Assembly: GCA_005223375.1 (NCBI GenBank)
Contig: RXOD01003806.1
Location: 1 to 62,153 of the forward strand
DNA from: Amoebophrya sp. AT5.2
Lineage: Eukaryota; Sar; Dinophyceae; Syndiniales; Amoebophryaceae
Direction of reading: 5' to 3'
Length of the DNA: 62,153 nucleotides
Part shown: piece after piece, positions 18,801 through 33,800 of the stretch
Layout of the letters: every line of letters begins with the position of its first letter
How positions within the stretch are numbered: position 1 is the first letter of the stretch
Translations under genes and position numbers: made by a program
Notes under the pieces: generated by a model
The model's input: only the letters and a program-made list of their open reading frames with translations
Database searches by the model: none
Told to the model about the DNA's origin: nothing

Positions 18801-21800
18801 ACAGCCCGGGAACGATTGCCACAAACGAACAAGCAGGTTTCCACGGAGAGCCAGCGTTACAGTGGCGAAGCGGTCCAGCTCTTTCTCTTTTTTATCGGGG
18901 GGCGCGAAGGCGGAGTTTTCGTCGAACTTTCCAAACACCTCGCGCCACAGTTCCTTTACCGACGCAGGTGGCGACGACACATCAGCTGGGCCCGCATCCT
19001 CCCAGAATTTCTTGGTCGTACTCGCAACTTCTGCAGATAGCAATTTCACTTTCTCGAGAGCTTGAGTTGGGATTTCCCTGTGTTCCTGTTTGTGGTGCGT
19101 AAAAACATCGCTCAAAGCGCGTTCGGCACGCCACCGCTCCGCGCTCTCAGTGAGGATGAACGCTGGAAGTACACTCCTCGTGCCCATGACCTTTTTGACC
19201 CCCATGAGACCGCCCTCGGGGATGTCTGCTTCGCTATATCCGCGAAAGTTGACCACGCTGTCGTGACTTTCCTTCTCTTTCTGTTTTTTTGGATCATGTT
19301 CGTGCGGGCTGGCACGGCTCTCAGCTTCCTCAAGGTACCGGCGTAGGGCACCCATGAGGGCCGGCTGTTCAGTAGTCATCTGCGCGAGCTGTTGTCCCGA
19401 AACACGAAGGACGAGACCGACGAGTTGGTCACCGCTTTGCTCAGTCACGTGGCCGGCACGCATCCGGTGATCGACGGTTTTTTGTGCATCAGCAGTTGCA
19501 GCCTTGTCTGGGAAAAGCGCCATAGGACATGCGTCGTGCGGGAAGCAGACACCGTAGTCGGAAAAGCCAAGTTGCTGGTGCGTGCTGCCCCCTGCGGAGG
19601 TATCTCGATCTGCCGATCGCAGTTGGTTGTTGCTCCATGATGGCAGTGCGGCTGTGGTCGAGGTGCCGGGCGCACGCGCTTCGCTGACCTCCTTCAGCAG
19701 ATGGTTGTACGGGTTGTCTGCAATATACAGGTGCGGCCAAAAACTTCGGCGGACGCTCACGCTGCGCAGGTTCGGCAGTAGCCGCTTTGCCATCTCCTCG
19801 TAGGCTGCTTTCACCTGTCCAACGCGGCGCTCGGTCAACTTCGCCAGCAGAATGCCTTTCAGTTGGTCCTGCGCGTCACGTATCCCCTGTTGTAAAACGT
19901 CGCCCCAGGCTTCCAGCTCCTCGCGCAAGATTCCGAGCTTCCCTTCGGCCTGTATCTTCGCCTCCAGCAACGCGACCGCGCCCTTTGCTTTGTCCGTCGC
20001 GCCGGCGGCTTTCCTCGCACGGTCCACGCTCACGTCCTTCAGGCTGTTGCGTGTGTCGAGGAAGAAGTCAAGTGAGTCCTTCTTCAGGGCACGAAACGCA
20101 GAATCGACCTGCAGTCGGAGAATCTTGAACAGCGACTCCCGCTCAGCCGTCGCGATCTTGTTGCTCCCGCGCGAAAGGAAGTTTTCAATCAAGGAAAACA
20201 AATAGGCCAGGGATTCGGCCTCCTGGGCCTTGAACGACAGCTCCTCCCTCCGGTAATGGTTCAGCTTGTGGGCCATTCTTTGATCCAAATGGCTACGGTT
20301 GCGCTGCGTGAGACGCGCGTTGGCGTTAGGCGGGCCGCTGCTTCGGATCTCCTCCGCGCGGATCTCAGGCCAGTGGATGCCCGCCTCCAATTTTTTTCGC
20401 TGCCACTCCCGCTTCTCATCTGCCTCTACAACTACATAGTCGCGGTCGTGCAGACTCAACACCCGCTGTGCCTCCTGTGCCACCGGATACAGAAACGCGT
20501 ACAGATCCTGGAGCGACTTCATGCTCGTGTTCGGGTTCAATGCCTCCTCCATTTCACGCATCAACCGCCAGACCTCCTTCTCAGCCGCGTGCGTGACTAA
20601 GACTTCGCGGCGACTCTCCAGCGAACGAAAAGGGTCTGCGAAAAGCGTTTGACGGCCCTCCGGGTCTGGTGACAGTAAGAGCGCCAGAGCAGGCCGTTCG
20701 CCGGACAGCGTCTCTTTCTCTAAGCCGCCCGCAGCTGCGTCGATCTGCTTGAAGCTGGGCTCGCCGAATTCCCCCTTGAAGATGCAGTGTGCGTCAATGC
20801 TATGCACCTCATTCCACTTTGCGTCGAGTGTGGAAAGGGCACGCAGATCCACTTTACCGCTTCCGTCGACCAGGTTCTCATCTACTGCTCGACCAGACGA
20901 AGTGTCGCCGTCGCGCGCCATGTCCTGTTCGCGCTCGAACTTCATCACTTCGTCGCGCTGTGCCACCGTCCACAGCGATGCGTCGATTACAGCAAACTCG
21001 ACGCGCGTCAGTGGTAGCTCTAAATCGTGACCCAGCAAAAAGCCCTTTGGCGGTTTGTGGTCCCCATCGGCGTCGCGGTCTTCGTCGTACCGCTCTTCTT
21101 GGCGCTCGGGATCCGCCTTGCCGTTCCGGAGAGGGATGCCGGCGGGGGAACCCGTGTCCGTGTCCCCAGGGCCGCGCCCCAGGGCCACGGCGTCGAGAAA
21201 CGACGTGGCGTCGAAATCCAGAATCGGCAAGCCCCGCCGCACCAGCTCCGCGAGTTCAGGGCTACCGTCCTCGGGTTGCTGAACGGGCTCCGACGCGCCC
21301 GGAACGAAGACCAGTGTGGAGTACTGCTCCGTGTCGGTGTAATTCGCCTTGATCAAAATATCACCTTCGTCGTCTGACGGAGATGAAGAGGATGTTGAAA
21401 CCTCCCCTCGGATTCGTCGATTTCGTTCATAAAAATCTTGATCGCCATTTACTCGGGCTTCTCCATTTTCTTCATCAGCTACTTTTTCTGCAGCAGCAGC
21501 AGCCGATGGTAGTCGTAGCAAGCGCGTCGCACTGGTGACCTTTTCGTGCTCGAGCGCGGCCCAGGCGCGGTGCCCCCTCAGCCGGTGGCCTTGCTCGCTG
21601 CTTCCCTTGCCCGTTTCGGAGTTGTAGGGGACGAACTCCAGCGGACTGCGGCGCAGAACGCGCTCCCGACTACTGGCGGCAGCGGCGACAAGCCAAAAGT
21701 CGTGCTTCCCGTCAGTTTTTGACTCTGGTGAGCCTTCGTAATTAGGGTTGCGTTTGTGCGTGGGACTCCGCTTCTCCATGGCGCGTTTTCGCTTCTTTAT

Positions 21801-24800
21801 CAGCTCTTCGAAGGCCTTCTTGTCGCCCTCCAGCTCCGCAAGAAGCTCTGGATGACCTTCCGCCTCCCAGTCGTGCAGATACTGGGAGCCCATTTTGGCA
21901 CCGATGTCCGAATACAGTGTGATGTCCTGCCAGCGTTCGTGAAAGCGCTTTGTTTCGTTCTCAGGCAGCGCTCTGTCGATCAGGTCCGCATACACATTTG
22001 CTCGAGCAGTGGAGACGAACGTCGCATACGCGGTGTCGGCAGAAGGCGCCGGAGAAGAAGTTGCGCGGAGCGTCTCTTCTTCCTCCTCTGCTTGCTTTGA
22101 AATTCTCTTCAGCCACGCCTTCAACGTGCGCAAGCATGAAGCCGGTGTGAATCCTTTCGGCATCTCCCGAAAGGCTACGAAGGGTCCTCGCCCATCACGA
22201 GACATTTCGTCTCTGTCATTTTGCAGATTCCCCGAGGACAGCTCTTCGTCATCGAGGGCTCTCAGAAACGCATTCACTTCCCGTTTCAAGATCCGAAGGC
22301 CATCACGAAGATTATCCGGAGTTTCGAAGTCCGATGTGGGTTTCGATGCAGCCTTCTCCTGTGCGGTTCCGGTATGCGCATGCTCGTTCTCCCAGTGCAT
22401 CTTCAGAAAGTCCAACATTTTCTGCGCCGCCGGCTGCGGTCGCTGTGTTCTTCCCAAAGAAAGCCACTCCGGCAGCGACTGCGCACTTGTTTCTGATCCT
22501 GATCCTAACCCCGCCACGGCGCACGAAGAAGCCTCCGACCACTGAAGCATGCGCTCTGCGATATTTAGCAGAACCTGTGTCTTCCAGTCGAACTCAGAGC
22601 TTCTCGTCTCGAGCATCGGCGACTGTGCGTAATACCGAAACGGCCGATGGTGCTGACGTGAAGCGCGCTCGTCCTCCTTCGTGACAGACGAATCCGGCGC
22701 TGCGGCACTGGCTCTCAGTTCCGTCAATTGTTGCTGCAGAAAGCGAGTTCCCGCGAAGAGCGCCTTGCCCGCAGTGTTCCTTTCCGCGAAAGCTAGCAGC
22801 TCTTGGGCGGCCGCGAAGATCCGTTTGCTGTCTTCGTTCTCGTTGATCTCGTCGCGAACAAAGTCCGCAATTTTCTTCTTGCGATCCTCGATTGCGTGTA
22901 AATCCTCGACCTCTGCGCCTTCGGCGGTTTTTGTGGTGGTGCGTGTTGTCACCAATTCGTTCCAGTCCTTCCGAAGGGTCGAAGCATAAGCAAAAGTATC
23001 TGTGCCATCATCCTCAATTAGGAGTGCGAGCTCCCCGGCGGCGGAGGCTGCCCGATCTTCAGCTCCGAAACCGAAATCGATAGTGTAGGCCACTTCGTTT
23101 CCCCTCCCGCTTCCCGTCTCCTGCGCCGAGTTTCCATTCCTCATTCTGCTGATGTAACTTCTGCGGTTCGGATCTTGTTCAACATGTTCACGTTCTTCCC
23201 CCTCGTGGACTTTCAGAATATGCGCTTTCATCTTTAGTAATGCGCGGGCATGTGCGTTCTTGCGCATTCTCTGCACCCCGAACTGCACTGCTTCCTCGGC
23301 CAGGATAAAAGCGGTCGTCGGCGACCCGTCCGGATACTCGTGTCGTCCGATGGCCTCACGGAAAGCTGTTAGCTCGGACGCGAGCTCTTCGTCTTGTTTC
23401 CCTTCTTTACGTTGCGCTCTCGCGACTAGCGCGTTCCACTGCTCAAGTATATTGCGGAGGTCGGCGAAAGCGACAGAAGGATCCGGCCCGCCAGACAACG
23501 TAGAAGGATGCGACTCGAGACGCGGGCCGGGCTCGGGGTCGGGAAGATCATCGCGAGCCTCGCTCTTCTTCAGCTTTTTGCGCGTCTTGCTCTTCTCCTT
23601 GACCGTGTTATTCAGGTTCTTGGTGGTGCGGCGGGGCTGCCGCTGCGTCGAATTTCTTCCGGTTTTCTTCTTCTGGTCATCGACTTGAAGCGTCTTCAAG
23701 CCTTTTCGATTTTTCATGCGCAGTATTTTTGTCCGGTAGCCCAAGATTGCGCGGGCCTGCTCTGGCTTCAAGGGCGTCCCTCCAACCGCGTCCAGTAGCC
23801 GCTCTGCATGAAGGAAGGGCAGGTAATCGTAATTCTTTGTAGTCGGAGGGTCTGAAAAATCTTCTGCGCGAGGAGCTGTCTGTCGACGCCGCCGCCGGCC
23901 ATCTGATGAACCAGAACGATTATTTTCTTTCATAAGCTTTTGATTCGTGTCCGTCCGCACCTTCTCCTTCCTGGGAATCGAAATACGTCGCTGGAACTCT
24001 GCGACGTCCTCGTCCATCTTCTCTCGAGGACCTCGACCTCGAGCTTTCGCGGACCAAATCTTCCTCCTGATGAAGATGATCTTCTTACCTCTGGCTCTGG
24101 TCGTGCCCTTCGCTGAAGCTTCGGGGGCGCGCAATTGCTGATTCTTCGTCTGAACAAGCGCATTCCACTCGGTTTCGATTTTGTCGATGAACTCGTATAT
24201 TGGATCGTACTCCGGAAATTCCAACTCGCCTGCATCCCTGAGAAGCGACCGGAAGTCAAACGGGTGGAATCCTCCACCGACCTGCTCTTTGTTCGTCGGG
24301 TTTGCAGGTGCCGCCAGAATGTGCTGTCGCAGGTTTCTCAACACACGTGCAAGCGACAATTGCACTGGTAAGTACATCAAGTCGCACTCCTCGCGCCGAC
24401 CGGCGGCGCGACAAGGCGGCGCTGCCTTCCCGCCCAACGCGTTGAGAAAACCGACAACTTCTCTGTTTTGAAAGTGGCTCAAATGCGCGTCTGCATCCGC
24501 GTGTTCCTCCCAATGCAGTACACGCACGTCATAGGCTGCTTTCACGAGCCGGTTAAGGTTCCCAACAACCACTTCCGCGTGTGCGCGCTGTAGAGCCGCA
24601 GCGGCCGCGCTCACGTCGGAGTCAACCCCTGCACGAACATAAGAAAACTCTTCGGTCCACATCTCTAGCAGCGCCTCGACCACACGCTTTACAGTTGCAG
24701 AAACAGCACGGTCGCGCAGCAGCTTCCGAGCGTTTGCCTCAACCTCTCTCCCTCCGTCTTGGGTTTGTCGATCTGTGTGGCTCTGGTTGCCCCCGCCCTC

Positions 24801-27800
24801 AGCCGCATCTTTTTCTTTTTCTGCCGCTGAGATGCTGCCAGGCACTATCTCTGCCGTCCCGGCTGCTGCTTTTTCTCCGCCCGCGCGTTGCGCTTCGGAA
24901 TAGACGCGCTCGAGGAGATTCCAAGCGTTTTCTAGCTGCGCCTTTAGCTTTCCGAAAAACAAATCCAGTGGCGGCTGTTCGTGCGACTTCGATTCTTCCG
25001 CAAACTGCCGGCGCAGCGACTCAACGGCGTCGACGAGTTGCCGGGCTTCTTTGATGGTTTCATCCGCTTTCACGTCCATTCCCTCCCCCATGGACCACAG
25101 GCGTGCCGACTCGACCTTCCGCTGCAGATGAATTTGTTTCAGGTTCAGGTTGTCTTTGCCACTCGCCACAAGGGCCTGTAGCCGACGTCGCCTGTGGTCC
25201 CCTCTCGCGTCGGTTACATGATGCCCGACGCAGCGCGGATCGAAGATTTTGCGTTCGTACGTTTGTAAAAGGTCGAGCAAGTGCGCCTGGTCTTTCGTTG
25301 TCAGATCCAACTGCTCGAGCTGCAGCTCCATTTGCGACAGCTTAGTGGGATCCGCGAGTGCTACCACGTGAGCTTTCATTTTCTCCGATAGCCCTCCGAC
25401 TCTGCGGAGGACCTCGTCACGTACTGTGCCTACACGCAGCTCCTGCTGCTTTGCTGCTGGCCCTACATTACGTGTTCCGCTACTCTTTCTTGAAGCTGAT
25501 GCAGTTGTCTGAGTCTCTGTCTGCTCTGGGGTACCTGTATCTGTGTCGCTATCTTTACTGTTTGCTCCTGTGTCGGCACCTCTCCCGTCCTCGTCTTCAT
25601 CTTCATCGTGGCCTTCTCCGGGACGAGGCGGAACAGGGGCGACGGCGGAGAACGTGGTCTGTAGCTCCTGCTCGCCTTCCCTTTGCATTTGTTCCGGGTC
25701 GACGTCAGGGCCACCTTCGCCATCAACTACGGGCTGCTCATCCCGCGCAGGAGCATGCCCGCCCTCGCTCGCGTGACCGTCGCTCGCATGCCCGCCCTCG
25801 CTTGCGTGACCTTGCGCGACGTGCAGCGAGGAGGAGGGGATGTCGCCACGACCAGCATGAAGATGGTCGAGAAAATGGAGGTCATCCTCATCAGGATCAT
25901 CTTCGTCTTCACGCACGGAATGGTCGCGCAGCTTCCCATTAATATAGTCGTACCCATTGTAGTTGTTCCCCGGAGACCGGTGAGGTGGACGAGCATGATT
26001 ATATTGGACGTACTTCCGCTCTGCTTTCCTTCGTGCATACTTCTGAAACTCGCTCGAGAACAGAAGCTCTCCCAGCTTCTGTTTGATCTGTGTCCGCATT
26101 ATTTTTCGGCCGCGCGCCAGCTCCATTGGCATCAGCGAGTCAATCACTACCTTTGACGGACACCTCGCATCTAGCATCTGCAGCCCCCGCTTCACCATGG
26201 GGTCCAACGAGATCTTCCGGAAAATCGGCGCGTCCAAAAATTCGGACGACGCGAGGAGGTGCCCCGTGCTGGGGCAGTGATGTGCCTGCTCTCCGTGAGC
26301 CTGCTCTGGTGTCCGGAACGTGGCTACATACAGCGAGCGAAGCAACTCGCAAGAATCGAACCTGAACTTTTTAGCGGCCACGCCATCCCGCGTTTCGGAG
26401 GCAAAATGGCGAAGTTTTTCTACCCCGCGAATAGCGTCAAGCGCAGTAGTCCGCGATCGCTCCACCTGAAAAAACAGAGAGGAGTACTCTGCCAGTTGTT
26501 GTGTGAAGTTGTCCCTCTCATTTCGCAGGCTCTCTGCGATCTGCGTAAGAGGGCGCTCCCGGGACCCCGGTTCTGCTTCACCGGCAACGCACGACGACAC
26601 GTTCTGGCGGGTCGCGCTTCCGTTCATGCGGCCAGAACTGTCCATCTTCAAGAGCCGGGTCACGTGCTCTTGGATCCGTTTTTTCTCCGAATCGACCCAA
26701 TTTTTTCGACGGGACTTCATCTTCGTGGGTTCCTCCTGTCGCACTGCTTCATGCAGTAGAAGTGGATGCTGGCTGTCAAGAAGTTTCTCCAGGGCGTTGA
26801 AGTTCAAGCCCGCAGAAGCGATCTCGTCCTCGATTTCCGATTTTGGTACGGGTGGTCTGCTGCTCATTTCCTTCAAGAACGCCCCCGCCATCACCGCGTG
26901 CCGCCACTGAAAGTCCATGAAAATGTTTTGCAGCGACCGGACAAATGCATCGGGAACCACTTTTTCGGCTTTAGTCGTTTCCTCTCCCTCGCCCTCCTCA
27001 TCTAGGCTTGTCGTTTCTGCAGCCTGTTCTTCTCGCTCTCGGAGCGGGTTGAACTTGAAATCGGTCGCGTCCCAATGTCCCAGAAGACGTTGGAACCAGA
27101 AGAGCATGCGCGCATAGAAGCTGTTCGGGTCTGCGAATGTTTGGTGGGACAACTTTTTCAACTCGCATCGCAGACGCACTGGCGTCATGTGGGACTCGAT
27201 GTCGATGTCATCTCCTCTACTACCTTGACGGCGTTCCTCCACTAAGTCCAAGCCGCGAAGAACGGGCCGGGCTCTTTTATCCCGTTCTTCATCTTCTTCC
27301 GCCTCGTCGTGATGCTTTCGCAGGTAGAAGCCGGCGTCGAGGGGGGATAGTCGCTCTTGGTCTTGTTGCTGCTCCTGTTCGCTTGCAGCTCCGACTGCCT
27401 GCACCACGATAAATGAATTATTTTGAGCGCGATTGTCCGCCGTGGCGAGGAGTTCTGCACAGATGCTTTCCTGCGGGTTTTCCAACGCAGGCAGCAGATC
27501 CACGTCCAGCCGCTCCAAAACGATTTTCGACCCAGACTTCTTCATGATGCCAGAAGCTTGCGACGCCTTCGCGGCCCACACGGTCAAAAGGTCTGCAACC
27601 GTGGGCACCGGGGCGCGTCCTGGCCGCGGCCGCACCGGAGGAGGGGCTGGAGGCTGATGTTGTTCCATCTTGATTGCCGGCTCGTCCATTTCTGTCGTCC
27701 ATCTCATGGCACTCACCAGGGCGGGAGTTCCGACTCGCAGTGTGGCGAGGCTGGAGGTGGTCCCACTGTGCGCGGCGAGGTACGCCGACATCATAACGCT

Positions 27801-30800
27801 TCGGCCGTGCTCCGTTGCAGCTGCAGCCTCCCATAGCTCTGCTTGCGCCAGCTGTTCCATCTTCGCAGCGGAAATTTTCGCGGACGCCGCTCCACCGCTG
27901 GAAGTCGCTTGTTGTTGTAGTTCATCCGGAACCAGAAGAGAATTTGCGTGCAGTGCTCTCAAGGCGGTCCGCAAACGGTCGCGGTCCACCTGTAAGTGCC
28001 TGGCTGGGTCGTCCTCGTCGCGCAGTTCCCAATCGGCCTGTTCGCCCAGGCTCCGTCCGCGCCCTTGCCGCAGCAAAAACGCGAGTTCCCTCATGACCGG
28101 ATAGTTCGTGCGCTTGTTAGCAGCTCCCGCCGCCGCCCGTGGTCCCCCGGCGTCTCCACGCTCGGGCTCGCGTCTGAAAAGCAGTTCCTTCACGAAAAGC
28201 ATGGCCCGCATCACCTGAACTGAAGACAGAAGAATCGACGGCAGTGCTGTGACTGTGAGGGCTGGATTCTTGTACCCTTCGCCCCCAAGTGAGAAAGTCT
28301 GAGATTCCTCGCTTTCGGTCGCACCCCCGTCCTCTTTTTCGTCTTCATCATCTTCTTGTTCAACCTGCTGTGAGCCAACGCCCCCGGAGGCGGCAATGTC
28401 GCTACTTGTTTTTTCCATCCACCACTCGGGGGGAGGCAATCCAACCAACCCTGCGGTAGACACCTGCAAATAGACCTTGCTGCCGTCCTCCTGCGCATCA
28501 ACTGCCGCGCCGCGTGCAGCTGCAGGTGCAGAATCGCCTCGTTTCATCGCATTGATTGTTTCGAAATCTAACGACCGACCGCCACGAGCTGGTTCTGCTC
28601 CCTCTCTCCGATCCCGCCCGAGGCCACCTCCACGGTCAGCGGCAACAGCGCCCCCTGCTTGCTCCGCGAACGCCCGGTAGGGCACGCCAATGTCCACCTC
28701 CTCGAACACGACATCTCCAAGTTTCCTACGTGCCTCTGTCCACTTCTCTGGCGTTCGTCCCACCATGCCGAAGCTAGAGTGCTTCTTTCGATCCTCCGAT
28801 CCCAGCGCGATCAGCATCTTGCGCGAGTCGCGCTGTTTCTCAAGCCGTTCCTGCCCCATCAGCCGCAATTTGTGCAGAAGTAGATTCGAAAGCAACTGTG
28901 GTCGCTTCGCGAGCACATCGAGCGCCAGCAAGGAGAGGTTCGCGTACTTGCCGCGGAACTCGTCCAGGGAGGTGTGTTTGTCGTACTGCTCTACTCGGGA
29001 TTGAAGCGCCTCGCTACTAGTCCTGCGGTTCGCGTTCGTCCCAGTAGCAGTACCTGTCCCACCCGCCGCTGAGAGGAGGGGCACGCCCAACAGCACGGAG
29101 CTATCCGATTTCAACGCGACCGTGTCTTCGAACACCTCCAAAAGGTGTTGCAAGCCCCCAAGCGCTCTGCGCATCGCCAGCCGTAGCGCCACCACATCGT
29201 GGCTCCTAGAGATGTAAAAGAAGGAAAGCGAAAGCTTATCGCTTGTTTCCATCTTCTTCTGGGTCCCTGCTTCGGCTTTGCCCTGCTGCGAAGAACTCCC
29301 ACTTCTTCCACTCGCATGGGCTTGTTCTACTTCTACTTGTTGAACAAGATGAGGATGACGATGAACGACTTTGGCCAACCGTACGTGCACTTGTGCCCAT
29401 TCTGCGCACAATTCCACGTGGTGCGGAAGCAGCGCGTAGAACTTGTCAACTGTAGCAGTTTCTTCTTCCGTTTCGAAAGCCTGTAGTACGACGTTCCGCG
29501 TCGTTGTGGTCGCGCTTGTGTGGCGTACGCCAGGACTAGGACGCTTCACGACAAACGCTTCCGGAACCGGCTGCTCAATCAAAAATCTTTCGTGATTTTG
29601 TATGAAGCGGGCGCGATCTTTCGTGAAAAGGGCTTCGCTTCGATCCGGAGGTGCGACGACACGTTCAGCATTCACAGTGGAGATTGCCAGATTCCCGTTC
29701 GTCGTGTCCAAATCCACGATGTTCTGGCGTGCAACCGCTTGCGGCACGCTCTCTTGTATCGGAATCGGTTTACAGAGCCTCGTCTTTCCTGCGAGAAGCT
29801 GCTTTGCGAGCGACTCCGGAAGTGTCACTCGATGCTCTGGTGGCTGTCCAGAGCCTCCATTTTGGGCCTGGTGGTTCATCCCTGATCCGTCGCCATGAGT
29901 CGACGCGATTCCACCTCCACGGCCGCCGCGAGCGATGCCGTCGTTCTGCTGCGGCTGCGGCTGCTGCTGCTGATTTTGCCGATTTTCCTGGGCAGCTGGT
30001 GGTGGCGGCGCGCCTGATGAAGGTGCGGGGCTTTGTGCCGGGACAGCATCACTCACCTGCGGGTAGAGAGTCTGCGCGCTTTCCAGTGCGCGAGAAAGTT
30101 CTTTTTCTAGGCGATCCAGCGTCAGGTACACGTCTTGGAGCTCCAGTTGCTTCGGCATCTCTTTTACCGGAAACGGGTTGAGCAGTCTGAACTGCTTCGA
30201 GCTCCCGGCCAGCGCGCGTTTGACGTTTCTTTCCTCTGCTTTGGCTTCTGCCGGGGAACGGGGCGTGGCGGACGATCGACCGATTCCCAAGCCAAGCCGG
30301 TTCAACACTGTGGATGACGGCCCCAGCATATTAGAGTCCCAAAGATTTAGGTAAGCCAGCCACCCCTCGAAGCTACGGTTCAGCTCGGTCTTGAAGTTGA
30401 TCAACGATTTCTCGACACGCGCCAGCTCGTCGACCTGGTGGCTGTTCAGAATATGCGAACGATACTTGGCTTTTAGCGTCTCCTTCCGCAGAAACGGCGA
30501 GTGCTTCAGCTGATCCATTAGAAGATAGTAACGAAGCCCGCTAAGCGACTGCACCATCCGCAGTTTCAGCCGCTGCGGCTTCGCATTTTCCCTTTTCAAG
30601 ATGTTGTCGCTCCTTGTACTCCCAGCTGCACCCGCTTTCTGGTCGTCCGCTGCGTCTGCTTTCGTACTCGTAGGCGGGCGTCCGGCGTCCTGCCCCTGCG
30701 TATCGCTACTTTCTACGGTGAAATCGGATATCAATTCTGTGGGGGGATCTGCTGTAATCGAGAACGTAGACGCATCCGCAGAACGAGGTGGGCTGCCGCT

Positions 30801-33800
30801 GGCGGTGGAGGATGATCCGGCATGCTCATAGAGAATTCCCATGCGGATCAATTCCACCGAATCGATCCACTTTTCAATGGCATCACCCTCAAAGTGCCTG
30901 TTTACACAGTCCACTATAATTTTCAGACTGTTTTTGGCGTCGTTCACGAGATCCAAGAAGCGCCGCTCGCGCTCCTCCTGCAGCCGGTACTGCTCCGGCA
31001 GTGTGGATCCGTCCAAATTTTCAGTGGAGGAGTGAAGGCCGAGGCAGTGGCCTGACTTGATTCTGTCGATGTTGGCCAGAACGAAATCGTCCGTCACAGT
31101 CGCAGTAGTCGCGTAGGGCCAGACCCATCCGTGCGCGTGCGGATCCACGACGCCCGGATCCAGCAGAGCAGTTTCGAGCTTCACCACCTGTTCGCCCAGA
31201 TCGTCGGAGACTGAGGCATCGGCATCGTACATATGCAGGTTGGGATTCGCCCCACCCGCACCCCCGCCCGGCTCGTCTGGATCGAGGAAAGGAGCCTGGC
31301 CCTGTGTCGTAACCTTGCGCGGCTTCTTTCCACTTAGATTCCAAGCCGCGTTCCTTTCTTGCGCCAAATGCGCCTTCGCCTCGCGCATGGCGCGGTCACC
31401 ACTTGAGTTGTCTGTGCGCCAAAGCTCCGAAATCAGCAGCCCTAATACCTGCTCAACGCTCGTCATCTGCCGAAACCCGAGACTAGCCTTCACAGTGAGG
31501 GATTGCGGTGGTACGTCGAAGACCGAGCCGGACCGCGGCGCGACGTCGATCACCCCCGTTCCGCCAGTAATATCTTCTCCTTGATACGTCTCGACAGCGA
31601 CGTCGATCGTGGTTGTCTGCGGATACCGGCCACTGGGAAGAACCTCGACTTGCTTTTCGACGTCTCCCGCTGCATCGGACAGGTTCAAACCCAGCCCAGC
31701 ACTCTGAAGAAATCGCGCAACCAAATCCGCCGTCTCGTACCGTCTTTCGAAAAAACCATACGGCGCCAGTGCATGCGAACGCCACATGAAGCCATAGAAA
31801 GCGTCCTCCTCCTCGTTCAGAAGTTCTGTGTTTTGTTGTAATTCCTCTTCCGCCGTGGCCAGAGACTCCTCGATCGCCCCTTGAAACTCGCGGAGCTCCT
31901 CCTCCACGAGCTCAACTCGCGCGAGACTGCGCAGGACTTCTTCCGCGCGCGCGAGGGCAGACTCCTCGAGGTTTTCCGGATTGTATTCCATGTCGCGATT
32001 CGGGAATTCAACGAAATCGTAGAACCCGTACGTGTGAGCGTCGGCGAGCACTGCAGATTCCTCCTCCGGTTCGTCCAAAGCTACGTCCCGTCTGGGGTTC
32101 TTCGCCTCGCCCCCTGGGGTCCCCGCTCCCAAATCGGACTTCCCGCGGTAGTGTTTGAAGGCTAGAAGAATCCGTACCGGTGTGTGGTCAAGAAAGCCCG
32201 CCTTCACCTGCTGTCGAACTGCGTACTCGATACGCTGCGCCCAAAGCGGGTCCAGTATGCGGCCACCAACCACGTTATCTGCAAGAGCTCTCAGATCCTG
32301 GTAGACCTCCTCGAAGGCGTCGTCGAGGAATCCCGCCACCTCGCTCGAGCCTGGCGTGTAGGTGGGCACGTCGCCGTTGCCGACCCCCCCCGTTTCGTAC
32401 GCTCGATAACGACCGGCCGCGACATTCAGCGCCTCCTGGTGTCGCTTCAGGTCATCGCGGTAGCTCTGCGTGTACTTCTTTACGAACTTGTGCGTGACGA
32501 TCAGAAGGAGGTCCGCGACGTGCACAAATCCGTCCTCGAGACCATCGATAACCCTTAGGAGCGGCATCCGTTTGATTTCAGACTTGTCCTCATTCCAGAG
32601 TTGACGAAATTTGAGTGTGAACTCCCCCAACGGAGAGCCCGCGTCATTTTTCAGCTGCTTGAGAATGTCGGCTTTGTCGCGGACATTCCTTCGCAACCAG
32701 TCGGGAAACGCAAACCGCCAATCGTCCTCCGTCAGACTCATAGAGTTGTCCTCATCGGCTGACGACCCGGACCCCTGGGTCGGCAAAAAGAAGAAGCGAG
32801 TAACGAAGCGCTGGAGCGATCGCTTTCCTGGCGCCCCGAACCTACCTGTTTCAAATTCGCGCACGTGTACGATGCGGGGCGTCTTGATGCCTTCGGCGCT
32901 CCCCTCCAGAAAGAACCAGCGCCGCTGATCACGGGCCGCTATTTTGTCGAACTCTTTTGCCTTTGTGGAGTCCCTGACTAGCCGTACGAACCGGTACTTG
33001 CGCGCGATTTCCACGATTCTTTGCTTTGTGTCCAGCGCCGCACTTGATTGCGCGAAGCTGTTTCCCGCCGGCAGCAAATCCCTGAGACCGTTCGTTCCCT
33101 TCATTTTGTTTCCAAAATACGACAAACGCGCCTCAGCGTCTGTCCGCTGGTAATCAAGCAATTTCTCTGCCCACTCTATTGCCTCTGAAGCATCGTTTCC
33201 CTTCGGGTCCGAGGAGTTCATTTCCGTAGCATGATGTTTCAAACTGACTTCAGCGAGAAAGGAATCGCCCTGCAGCACGCCCCTTACATTCCGGTGAAAG
33301 GTGCGGCACACTGCGTCTTGGGAGACTTCGGGAAGCCTCCGTCGCACCGCGTACTCGCTCTTGTCCATCTTTGTTGGATCCGTCCCCGGCTCCCACAACC
33401 GCGCGTGCTCAGGCAATTTGTCCCGTGTCAGATCGATGTGCGCGAATAGCTCCTCGACGGTCAAAATCAAAGTGCGGTTCGTCACCTTGACCTTCCGGTG
33501 CTTGTTTCTGCCCCAACCTCGCGCCGCTTTTGCCTCCGCTTCCGCCCGTTCCTTCGAATCCGCCAACTTCGCGTCCGACTTTTTCCGCCCGTGGTTCTTC
33601 AGACTTTCGATCTCTTTGGTCGCATCGTTCCGAAACAGCAGCCCTGCGTGGAGTTCCAGGTAGAAACTTTTGTCCACGTCTTCCATCTCCGACACCAAAC
33701 TGTTGATTTCGTCAGCCCGTGCACGCGCCATTCGATCACCGATCCGGAAGTAGTCGTCCGTGTTATCGCCGCGTGAGGCGTACTTCCCCGGCTGGTACGA

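Noticed and set aside
25753..25811. CRISPR-like array
   Set aside because: There are only two repeat units with a 7-base spacer, and they lie in frame inside a coding exon.
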